DNA from: a virus
IMG/VR virus record: IMGVR_UViG_3300025648_000100
Coordinates: 1-22,126 of that record
Direction: 5' to 3' (one strand)
Length of the DNA stretch: 22,126 bases
The stretch's first letter is position 1. The number at the start of each line of letters is the position of its first letter. Positions 1 through 5,116 of this stretch are shown in pieces. The notes beneath the pieces are model-generated. The model worked only from the letters and a program-made list of their open reading frames with translations. It had not been told where the DNA came from and made no database searches. The position numbers were made by a program, and so were the translations under genes.

Positions 1-238
1 CCGGCGTGGCCGGCCGGCGGGTCGCCGCCAGGGGAAACGGCATTTTGACTTCGCTGCCGTAAAGCATCCGCATTTTATCCACGGCCACGCGCCGGCCATC
101 CGTCCAGAAGAACCGGGTGTCGGCGACGAAATTCAAAAGGAAATTCTGTTCCCACGTGGAAAGCATCAAATCGCTGCCGTCCAGCTTGCGCAGAAACTCG
201 GCGCGCTCGGCATCGGTGATGTTTGGGTTGGGGATCAT
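1..238 (-). CDS. Small phage protein, 3' part missing (runs off left edge)
   Basis: The reading frame opens with ATG at 238-236 and stays open to the window edge, giving 79 residues without a stop. The start overlaps the stop of the preceding gene as ATGA, which fits translational coupling in the leftward operon. The protein begins MIPNPNITDAER and contains a TWEQNFL stretch about 30 residues in, followed by basic and aromatic residues. A WExxFL segment is familiar from small uncharacterised phage proteins, but I cannot name a family. The function is unknown. The position downstream of the Gam-like gene suggests an accessory early function. Confidence 0.6.
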   Translation of the reverse strand, partial: MIPNPNITDAERAEFLRKLDGSDLMLSTWEQNFLLNFVADTRFFWTDGRRVAVDKMRMLYGSEVKMPFPLAATRRPATP

Positions 239-432
239 TTTTTCGTGCCGCGCGCCGTCAACCCGGCTGCATAAAGCTTGGCCCGGTGCAGGCGCGTATA
301 TTCGGTGGCGGTCAACTGCCCCTTGCGATATTTCCGGGGCTGACCCTTCTGGGTGAAGCCGCGTTCCGGTACCGCCGGCAATTTTATTAGGCCCAGCTGG
401 ACACAGAGCTGAATGTTGGGATGGTCATTCAT
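235..432 (-). CDS. Hypothetical small basic protein (65 aa)
   Basis: The start ATG at 432-430 overlaps the preceding stop as ATGA, and the gene ends in TGA that overlaps the next start in the same way. The frame is open further upstream, but coupling makes 432 the best start. The product is 65 residues and strongly basic in its second half, with GQPRKYRKGQ followed by an EYTRLHRAKLYAAG segment that reads like an amphipathic, possibly nucleic-acid-binding helix. No known family is recognised. It is one of a chain of small early genes after Gam. Confidence 0.6.
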   Translation of the reverse strand: MNDHPNIQLCVQLGLIKLPAVPERGFTQKGQPRKYRKGQLTATEYTRLHRAKLYAAGLTARGTKK

Positions 433-563
433 TTGCAGCGCGCCTCCAGCTCGTCGTGTTTGAGCGCCAGATACTCCTCGGCGGTTTCCCAGGCACAACA
501 GCAGCAGACCAGACCGCACAACGCGATCAGGAACAAGCCGGGTGCATGGAAGAGACGTTTCAT
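429..563 (-). CDS. Tiny Cys-rich membrane or exported peptide (44 aa)
   Basis: The frame runs from ATG 563-561 to TGA 431-429 and encodes 44 residues. It begins MKRLFHAPGL, followed by a hydrophobic stretch of about 15 residues that ends in four consecutive cysteines and AW. The rest is a charged tail with two ETAEE/DELEA-like acidic segments. A basic N-terminus, hydrophobic core and charged tail look like a single-pass membrane peptide or a short signal sequence; one of the cysteines could be lipidated, though no clean lipobox is seen. The stop overlaps the next start as ATGA and the start lies 2 bp after the upstream stop at 566, so it fits the operon. Spanin-like and toxin-like roles are both possible and neither is shown. 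Confidence 0.55.
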   Translation of the reverse strand: MKRLFHAPGLFLIALCGLVCCCCAWETAEEYLALKHDELEARCK

Positions 564-565
564 AA

Positions 566-781
566 TCAAATCCCGCTCTCCATGCAGGCCGGGCAATAGT
601 CGCCGCCGTTGACTCGGCCCCAGCCAGCCGATTTGGCTTCCTTGCGAAGTTCCTTCGCCGTGTTCCCTTTGATCAGCACCTGCTTGATTTTGAATGAATC
701 CATATTGTCAATGTCCGGGAAACAAACATCGCCTGTGCCATGCTCGTTGTCGCAAAACAGGATGCGGGCGTTGTTGATCAC
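566..781 (-). CDS. Small zinc-ribbon-like phage protein (71 aa)
   Basis: I chose GTG at 781-779. It overlaps the preceding TGA as GTGA and has an AAGGAGG ribosome site 7 nt upstream. The longer open frame above this lies inside the upstream gene. The 71-residue product has cysteines at residues 10 and 20 near the start and a C-terminal DYCPAC motif preceded by a TAKELRKEAKSAGWGR helix. The arrangement of a helix with an AGW turn followed by DYCPxC is common in small phage and mobile-element proteins that probably bind zinc. The biochemical role is unknown. It sits in the translationally coupled chain after Gam. Confidence 0.65.
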   Translation of the reverse strand: MINNARILFCDNEHGTGDVCFPDIDNMDSFKIKQVLIKGNTAKELRKEAKSAGWGRVNGGDYCPACMESGI

Positions 782-1125
782 GATTGCACCTCCTTGGCCT
801 TCGCGCGTTGCAGGCGGTCGATCTCGGCGGCGATGAGCGCGCCGGCCTTGACCAGATTGCGGATCGGATCGCCGGACGGTTTCCACCACTCTTTTTCAAA
901 CGGCCAAAACAATCTTGCCGTTCCAACATATCCAGCGTTGAACCCACTGAATGGATGACGACCAATCGTGGCATAAAGCTCGTCCCGCCCGCTGCCTCTT
1001 AATGCATAAGCTGCCGCCGCCAGCGCCAATTCATTCCGTTCGTGCCGGTCATCATGCTGCGGCGTCCAGCCTTCGTCGGCGACTTGACGCGTGCGCTCGG
1101 CGGCGATGAGTTGAATGCCATTCAC
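778..1125 (-). CDS. Conserved phage protein with WPFEKEWWKP motif (115 aa)
   Basis: The start is GTG at 1125-1123, overlapping the upstream stop as GTGA and preceded by GAGG at normal spacing. An ATG at 1121-1119 is in another frame. The product begins with a LIAAERTRQVADEGWTPQHD helix, then an Ala-rich NELALAAAAYALR helix, the aromatic WPFEKEWWKP segment, and ends with a VKAGALIAAEIDRLQRA helix. This layout (an ERxRQ...GWTxxHDD start, WPxxxxWWKP in the middle, LVKAGALIxAEIxRL at the end) is a recurrent uncharacterised family in phages and mobile elements. I know of no confirmed activity. It is co-translated with Gam upstream and a zinc-ribbon protein downstream. Confidence 0.75.
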   Translation of the reverse strand: MNGIQLIAAERTRQVADEGWTPQHDDRHERNELALAAAAYALRGSGRDELYATIGRHPFSGFNAGYVGTARLFWPFEKEWWKPSGDPIRNLVKAGALIAAEIDRLQRAKAKEVQS

Positions 1126-1679
1126 GATTGCACCTCGCTTTCCACCGCGTCCTTCAGGAGCGCGGCCACGGTCTTCTCGATCTCGCTGTCGGTGGGTTTG
1201 ATCACCACCACGTCGCCGGTGTCAATCACCGTCGCGCCGATCTTCTTCAGCTCCGCCGCCGGCATGTCGGCCAGCATCTTCTTGTCCGGCGTTTCCACCG
1301 TGCGGATGTAGGCGATGGCCTCGTCGCCAAAGTGCTTGCGGATGAGCGCCAGCGTCTTCTCCACGTCGGCGAACTCAATGCCGCCCTTGCCCTTCTGGAA
1401 GCCCACCTTGACGCCGTGGAATATCTGCGTGCGCGGTTTCTCGAACAGCGCGGGCGAGCCGGCGATGGCCGTGTGCAGCGTGAGTTTGGCCTTGGCCGTG
1501 CGGGCCACCGCGCCGCGCAGGGGCTGGAGGTGCTTGCGCTTGATGGCCTCCATCTCCAGTTGCATCTTCTCCACGATGCCGGCGAGACAGGCGTGTTCGT
1601 CGGCAAAGGCTTTGGTGAGGGCTTCGATGGTGGCCAGGCTGGCGGCGGTGCCGCCGGAGTTTTCATGGGTGCTGATCAT
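1122..1679 (-). CDS. gam: Mu Gam-like host-nuclease inhibitor / DNA-end-binding protein
   Basis: The product from ATG 1679-1677 is 185 residues. Residues 10-70 are a long helical, coiled-coil-like region. The core follows: a TQIFHGVKVGFQKGKGG segment, a helical stretch with LALIRKHFGDEAI, then PDKKMLADMPAAELKKIGA and a VVVIKPTDSEIEKTV end. This helix plus KVGFxKGKG plus VVIKPxDSEI layout matches the Gam family of Mu-like phages. Those proteins bind double-stranded DNA ends and block exonucleases, protecting replicating or linear phage DNA. The start has no clear Shine-Dalgarno site, only an A/T-rich leader; the frame stays open upstream to 1754 but that part does not look like Gam. The last codons encode VQS and carry the ribosome site of the next gene. 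Confidence 0.8.
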   Translation of the reverse strand: MISTHENSGGTAASLATIEALTKAFADEHACLAGIVEKMQLEMEAIKRKHLQPLRGAVARTAKAKLTLHTAIAGSPALFEKPRTQIFHGVKVGFQKGKGGIEFADVEKTLALIRKHFGDEAIAYIRTVETPDKKMLADMPAAELKKIGATVIDTGDVVVIKPTDSEIEKTVAALLKDAVESEVQS

Positions 1680-1710
1680 ATTTATTTGGATTGATGGGTT
1701 GATACAAAAC

Positions 1711-2247
1711 TCAAAGCGACACAACCTGGTAGGTGGCCTCTTTGCCGTCGCCATCCTTGGTGAGTTTCCCGGTCTTGGTCCAGTAGGCCAGGTTGCCGTA
1801 GAACGTCGACTCGCCGGCAGCCTCGAAGAGTTTGGCGAAGTCGGCGTCCGCTTCGAGTTGCTCGACGATCTGCGCCTGCGTGAAGGTCTTTAACGACCGG
1901 GCGATTTGTTTCATTGCCCCCCCCAATGTGTCCGGCTTGTTCGACATAATCGCCTCGGTGGAACGCACTGGTGTTCCCGGTTTGGCCTTGGCGCTGGATC
2001 GGATATCCAAAGCCGGCGCGGGATTGATGCGCTCGGTTTTTGCCGCGCGTTTTTTGTAAGGGCGTTTGCCGGCCTTTGGCGCGCATTCTGGTTCCGGCGC
2101 TGCCGGTGCCGGCGAATCGATGCCATAAAGTTCGCGCAATGACGCGCGTGTGGCGGTCAGTTGGCTGATCTCCATTTCGCGCTCTTTGATTTCTTGGTCG
2201 AGGTTTTCCAGGACCACTTGGGCACTGGCGGTGATTTTATCTTTCAT
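1711..2247 (-). CDS. Coiled-coil plus winged-helix-like protein (178 aa)
   Basis: I start at ATG 2247-2245 (MKDKITASAQ); an A-rich leader with no clear ribosome site precedes it, and the longer open frame upstream is a shadow of the neighbour. Residues 1-35 form a predicted coiled coil with alternating charged and hydrophobic residues (NLDQEIKEREMEISQL). Residues 40-105 are a Pro/Ala/Lys-rich linker with basic patches such as KRPYKKRAAK. Residues 110-178 look like a small winged helix: GGAMKQIARSLKTFTQAQIVEQL, then a YGNLAYWTKTGKL turn and a short beta end. A DNA-binding regulator or nucleoid-type factor is a fair inference, with no named family. It lies just before gam in the early operon. 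Confidence 0.6.
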   Translation of the reverse strand: MKDKITASAQVVLENLDQEIKEREMEISQLTATRASLRELYGIDSPAPAAPEPECAPKAGKRPYKKRAAKTERINPAPALDIRSSAKAKPGTPVRSTEAIMSNKPDTLGGAMKQIARSLKTFTQAQIVEQLEADADFAKLFEAAGESTFYGNLAYWTKTGKLTKDGDGKEATYQVVSL

Positions 2248-2273
2248 TATTTTGTTTGGTTTTGGGTTGAGGT

Positions 2274-2459
2274 TTAGGCCGCGAGCTGCTCGCGGAGTTT
2301 TTTCAGGAAAGCGATTTTGTCGCGGCAATCGTCGCGCTCGGCTTCGGTGCGGCTGCGGCCGAACCATTCGCCGGCCTGGTTGATTTTCTCGTCGCACGCG
2401 GCGACGGTGGTGATTTTGCGGAGCTGGTTCGCTTCCCAGAGGTTGTTGGCTTTGAGCAT
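2274..2459 (-). CDS. Hypothetical small helical protein (61 aa)
   Basis: The frame from ATG 2459-2457 encodes 61 residues and starts 2 bp after the stop of the MazG-like gene. It is almost all charged helix: NLWEANQLRKITTVAACDEK, then EWFGRSRTEAERDDCRDK and a Leu/Lys-rich end. The spacing of hydrophobic residues suggests a two-helix hairpin. There are no signal peptides, membrane segments or known motifs. The longer open frame reaching to 2618 overlaps the neighbour and is not needed. The function is unknown. Confidence 0.55.
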   Translation of the reverse strand: MLKANNLWEANQLRKITTVAACDEKINQAGEWFGRSRTEAERDDCRDKIAFLKKLREQLAA

Positions 2460-2461
2460 AA

Positions 2462-2776
2462 TTATTTCACGTGGCGAACCACGCCGTGCGCATCTGGCGG
2501 CAGCCACTCGCGCCGGTCGTTGATGTCCATCTTGGCATGTGCCAGGGCGACGAGGTTGGACGCGGTGTAGCCGTAGATCGCCGCGCAGCTGAGGAAGAGG
2601 ATGAAGACATCCGCCCACTCCATGTCGTCATCCACGTCGAGCTTGAGTTCGGTCACTTCCTGGCCGAGATGCCGCAGCTTGGACGACAGCAACTGGTCGG
2701 GGAATTTAGCCAGGTGGAATTTCTGGATGCGGTCCTGCAACAGTTGCAGTTCGGATTTTTTGGCGGCGCGGCTCAT
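2462..2776 (-). CDS. MazG-like / DUF550-like NTP pyrophosphohydrolase (104 aa)
   Basis: The start ATG at 2776-2774 has GGAGG 4 nt upstream and overlaps the preceding stop as ATGA. The 104-residue all-helical product carries the hallmark acidic pairs of MazG-type nucleotide pyrophosphohydrolases: an EVTEL segment at about 40-44 followed by an EWAD segment at about 53-56, then a YTASNLVALAHAKMDIND helix and a short WLPPDAHGVVRHV tail. That tail after the last helix is typical of phage MazG/DUF550-type enzymes. The expected reaction is hydrolysis of an NTP or dNTP to the monophosphate and pyrophosphate with Mg2+. In a phage this may clean or rebalance the nucleotide pool, or lower (p)ppGpp-type signals. 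The substrate is not deducible. Confidence 0.75.
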   Translation of the reverse strand: MSRAAKKSELQLLQDRIQKFHLAKFPDQLLSSKLRHLGQEVTELKLDVDDDMEWADVFILFLSCAAIYGYTASNLVALAHAKMDINDRREWLPPDAHGVVRHVK

Positions 2777-3264
2777 GCTTCCTCCCGTTTGATTTTCGGC
2801 GCGAGCAGGATCATCTGGCCGAAAAGTTTCAGTTGTTTCCGCGCGTTGGGCACGCTGGCGGCGATCCGCATCACCAGGTCTTCGTAGACGGCGTTTTCCA
2901 GTCCGGTCAAACAGGCGGTGCAGACGTCCACACCGGCCACCCACGCGCAGCCGCCGGCACAGGCGCGATCCTCGGTGCAGCCGCAGCGCTTGCACGCGCG
3001 TTCTTTTTTAGCGCTCATTTTTTTCCTCGCTTCCAGAATGGACAGGCAGCGCCGGCAGTCCGGGTCCGTGAACACTTCCTGCCACTGGGCGCTGCGCGCC
3101 GAGTTGCCGCCGCCGCAGAGCGGCTGGCAGCCGCCGGCCATCATCACGTGGGTGCGATGGCTGCCGGTCTTGCTGTTTTTCGTCAGGAATTTCACAGAAC
3201 CCCCCCCTGAAAACCGCGATAGGAGTGCGCGCGAGGTTGGCGAGATGGCTTCGTCGAGAGTCAT
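2773..3264 (-). CDS. Double Cys-cluster (zinc-binding) phage protein, possibly two or three joined ORFs
   Basis: The frame starts at ATG 3264-3262, which overlaps the preceding stop as ATGA behind GGAGGTG, and encodes 163 residues. Cluster one has C46/C50 (QPLCGGGNSARS) and C70/C73 (DPDCRRC). Cluster two has CKRCGC at 91-96, C102, C106 and C115/C118 (VCTAC). Each cluster is typical of separate small phage zinc proteins. An internal ATG at 3018, behind GAGG, begins a plausible stand-alone second protein (MSAKKERACKRC). An internal GTG at 3195 begins a plausible first one (VKFLTKNSK). A G8 tract lies just before that GTG, and removing one G would create a stop overlapping it as GTGA. The gene may therefore be a natural fusion, a frameshifted locus, or a set of nested starts. 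Confidence 0.6.
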   Translation of the reverse strand: MTLDEAISPTSRALLSRFSGGGSVKFLTKNSKTGSHRTHVMMAGGCQPLCGGGNSARSAQWQEVFTDPDCRRCLSILEARKKMSAKKERACKRCGCTEDRACAGGCAWVAGVDVCTACLTGLENAVYEDLVMRIAASVPNARKQLKLFGQMILLAPKIKREEA

Positions 3265-3476
3265 GACGCACCTCCGGCGATGGCTTTGAACCGTTTTTCA
3301 GAATCCCGCAGCGCCGCCGCCAAATCAAATTCCTGGGCGCAGATGGCGTGTTCTTTCAGAGCGCGGCACATTCTGGCCCGGTTGCGCGCCTTGCTCTTGA
3401 AGGTTGTTAAAGCCCGCGTGTAGCTGCCATTTTTCGGCGACAGTTTTTCAATGGTGAGGGAAACGAAGTTTCTCAT
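3261..3476 (-). CDS. Hypothetical basic helical protein (71 aa)
   Basis: ATG 3476-3474 lies directly behind GAGGAGG, and the upstream stop overlaps it as ATGA, so the start is well supported. The 71-residue product is basic in its first half (KSKARNRARMCRALKEHA) and has an EFDLAAALRDSEKRFKAIA helix at the end. The two helices could form an HTH-like or coiled-coil unit, but no family is recognised. Its MRN start resembles that of the preceding 51-aa gene, which may only reflect chance. It is part of the cassette after MuB. Confidence 0.6.
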   Translation of the reverse strand: MRNFVSLTIEKLSPKNGSYTRALTTFKSKARNRARMCRALKEHAICAQEFDLAAALRDSEKRFKAIAGGAS

Positions 3477-3628
3477 ATCGCCTCCTCGGTTTCCGTGCCG
3501 AAGAGCACGGCGTTGATGGAGCGGCGCAGCTCGCGGCGCTCGTGGTGGTGCAGGCGCTTCTTGGCGGAGGTTTTCGGGCGCTGCCGTTCAGAAATAATGC
3601 GGCGAAAAGTCTTGGTGAGATTTCTCAT
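3473..3628 (-). CDS. Hypothetical very basic small protein (51 aa)
   Basis: This short frame runs from ATG 3628-3626 to TGA 3475-3473 and overlaps the next start as ATGA. It encodes 51 residues rich in Arg, Lys and His, with KTSAKKRLHHHERRELRRS in the middle and a short acidic end (TETEEAI). The last codons (GAG GAG GCG) supply the ribosome site of the next gene. The high positive charge suggests binding to nucleic acid or to an acidic partner. No family is recognised. It is the first gene after the 52-bp spacer that follows MuB. Confidence 0.5.
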   Translation of the reverse strand: MRNLTKTFRRIISERQRPKTSAKKRLHHHERRELRRSINAVLFGTETEEAI

Positions 3629-3680
3629 AATTAAGTCGCGTTTAATTAGGGGTTAATGGTGGGAGGCAACGTCACGTTGC
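3629..3680. promoter_or_regulatory. Spacer after MuB with palindrome GCAACGTCACGTTGC
   Basis: Positions 3666-3680 read GCAACGT-C-ACGTTGC, a perfect 7-bp inverted repeat around one base. It directly abuts the stop codon of the MuB-like gene at 3681. The rest of the spacer is AT-rich (TTAATTAGGGGTTAATGG). No T-run follows on the minus strand, so it is a poor intrinsic terminator. The core AACGTSACGTT recurs at 5090-5102, which favours a protein-binding site or a repeated RNA element. Confidence 0.45.
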
Positions 3681-4658
3681 TCATGCCAATGACCAGTCGC
3701 GGATCAACTTGGTTTGCGCGGCGTGCACGGCCTGCACGAGCGTGATTTCCTTCTTGGACCGCGCCTTGATCTCCGTGGCCAGCTTCAACTGCTTGTGCAC
3801 GGCGCGATAGCAGCCCGCGTGCTCGGCGATCTGTTCGCCGAGGTCGCAGACCTGCTCAAACTCGCCGTTGACATCCGGCGCGAGCGACTTCACCAGGTGT
3901 TCGATCAGGGCGCGCGGTTCCGTGGGCTTGATCTCGTAGCGCAGGCCCGTCCGGCTGAAGCGCTGGCTGTCCGCGCCCAAATTCGCCTCCAGGTCAAAGG
4001 TGCCCACCAGGGCGACGGGCGACTGCGTCACATCATGGAAATCGAACAGCCATTGCAGCGCCGGCTTGGTGAGCTTGTGCGCGTCGTCCACGATCAGCAG
4101 CCGGTCCGAGCCGGTGAGCTTGTCGCACATGAATTCGGCGCGCTTGATCGTGTTGTTATAGCCCGCCGATCCCACCGCCCGGAACATCGCGCCCTCAATG
4201 CTGCCCAGGTCGCGCGACCAGCTCCGCACATGGAACACGATGCAGGTGGGGTTGGCTTTCTTGTAGAGTTCAATCGCGCGCGACTTGCCCTCGCCGCTGT
4301 GCGCGAGGATTTCGCCGACGTCGTTGGTCTTGCGGATGAACTCCAGCGCGGCGTGCAACTGTTCGCTCTCGGAAGTCGTCACCGTCTCCACGCCGCTGGC
4401 CTGGCGGCGGGCGTCGTTCTGAAACGAGTCCTGCAAGCTCTTCTCGAACTTGGCGAGATCGCCGGTGAATTTCTTCGGGTCGAAATCCGGCTGGCAATAC
4501 TGGCTGACGTAGCTGGAATTCATGCCCAGGCGTTTGGCCAGTTTGTTGTTGGAGTAATATTCCTTGGTCGGCCCCGCCCGGAATTCGAGCAGGCGCTGGC
4601 GCAGGGTTTCGTTGAATTTAACCGGCGAGGCCGGCGTGGTTAATGATGTCGCGTTCAT
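3681..4658 (-). CDS. MuB-like AAA+ ATPase, transposition target-DNA activator
   Basis: The product from ATG 4658-4656 is 325 residues, close to MuB size. Residues 37-56 form an N-terminal HTH (NKLAKRLGMNSSYVSQYCQ), as in MuB. The Walker A motif is AHSGEGKS (119-126) and Walker B is LLIVDDAH (187-194), followed by an ALVGT sensor strand (216-220) and an SQRFSRTGLR arginine region near 231-240. The C-terminal 80 residues are helical. MuB-type proteins polymerise on target DNA with ATP, recruit and stimulate the transposase, and set target choice. The frame is open to 5042 but that extension is a shadow of the upstream gene. The leader is purine-poor on the plus strand and A-rich in the mRNA, with no Shine-Dalgarno site. 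Confidence 0.85.
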   Translation of the reverse strand: MNATSLTTPASPVKFNETLRQRLLEFRAGPTKEYYSNNKLAKRLGMNSSYVSQYCQPDFDPKKFTGDLAKFEKSLQDSFQNDARRQASGVETVTTSESEQLHAALEFIRKTNDVGEILAHSGEGKSRAIELYKKANPTCIVFHVRSWSRDLGSIEGAMFRAVGSAGYNNTIKRAEFMCDKLTGSDRLLIVDDAHKLTKPALQWLFDFHDVTQSPVALVGTFDLEANLGADSQRFSRTGLRYEIKPTEPRALIEHLVKSLAPDVNGEFEQVCDLGEQIAEHAGCYRAVHKQLKLATEIKARSKKEITLVQAVHAAQTKLIRDWSLA

Positions 4659-4682
4659 TTTTGTTTTTGTTTGTTTGGTGGC

Positions 4683-4698
4683 CGCACCGCTAGGTGCG
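4683..4698. promoter_or_regulatory. Hairpin between the A-B interval ORF and MuB
   Basis: CGCACC-GCTA-GGTGCG is a perfect 6-bp stem with a 4-base loop. It sits between the stop of the 129-aa gene (4700) and the MuB-like start (4658). In the leftward mRNA it is followed by an A/C-rich leader, not by a U-run, so it looks more like an mRNA-processing or translation-tuning hairpin than a terminator. Confidence 0.4.
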
Positions 4699-4699
4699 T

Positions 4700-5089
4700 T
4701 TAAGCAAGCGATAGTTCCGCCTGCAAAATCATTTTGCCGTTGCGCCGCAGGAATTCCTCGGCGAGCGTCTGGCTGGTCAGGGAATAAACATTCAGCCAGC
4801 CGGCGTTGCGGCTGCCGCGCGTGGACTTCATCCGGTGCGCGTAAAAGACGCCGCCCTGGGTCACGCCGATGGGCTTGACCAGGTTCGCGTTCTTCAGCAG
4901 CTCGATCACCGTGCCGGCGATCCCGGTGCCGGTGCCGCGCTCGGTGTCGGGGACAATGTCGGTGGTGAAATTCTGACCGTTCAACGCCAGCGCGTGCTTG
5001 ACGAGCGCCACGGCGAAGTTCTGGACTTCGGGATTCTTCCACACGATCTCCGCGTGGATGGCCTGCTGGAATTTCTGGTCGGGGTTCAT
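4700..5089 (-). CDS. Hypothetical wHTH-like protein between transposase A and ATPase B (129 aa)
   Basis: ATG 5089-5087 encodes 129 residues. An N-terminal helical half (FQQAIHAEIVWKNPEVQNFAVALVKHAL) is followed by a region resembling a winged helix: GIAGTVIELLKNANLVKPIG, then a strand-turn-strand GGVFYAHRMKSTRGSRN and WLNVYSL. The RMKSTRGSRN wing is basic, as expected for a DNA contact. No family name is certain. In Mu, A and B are adjacent, so a gene between them is a distinctive feature and suggests a partner of transposition or replication. The start codon is directly preceded by a 13-bp palindrome that would overlap the ribosome landing site. Confidence 0.6.
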   Translation of the reverse strand: MNPDQKFQQAIHAEIVWKNPEVQNFAVALVKHALALNGQNFTTDIVPDTERGTGTGIAGTVIELLKNANLVKPIGVTQGGVFYAHRMKSTRGSRNAGWLNVYSLTSQTLAEEFLRRNGKMILQAELSLA

Positions 5090-5102
5090 AAACGTGACGT
5101 TT
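5090..5102. promoter_or_regulatory. Palindrome AAACGTGACGTTT abutting a start codon
   Basis: AAACGT-G-ACGTTT is a perfect 6-bp inverted repeat around one base. It occupies positions -1 to -13 of the ORF between A and B. It shares the AACGTSACGTT core with the palindrome at 3666-3680. No Shine-Dalgarno sequence is visible, so the element itself occupies the translation start region. Either a protein operator in DNA or a translational control element fits. Confidence 0.45.
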
Positions 5103-5116
5103 AATCCAATAATTAT

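Noticed and set aside
1128-1694. 188-aa plus-strand frame over gam.
   Set aside because: Antisense shadow of a conserved Gam-like gene.
3629-3680. Intrinsic terminator after MuB.
   Set aside because: The palindrome lacks a following U-run on the minus strand, and the operon clearly continues beyond it.
3714-4643. 309-aa plus-strand frame over MuB.
   Set aside because: Antisense shadow; the minus-strand ATPase has Walker motifs and operon context.
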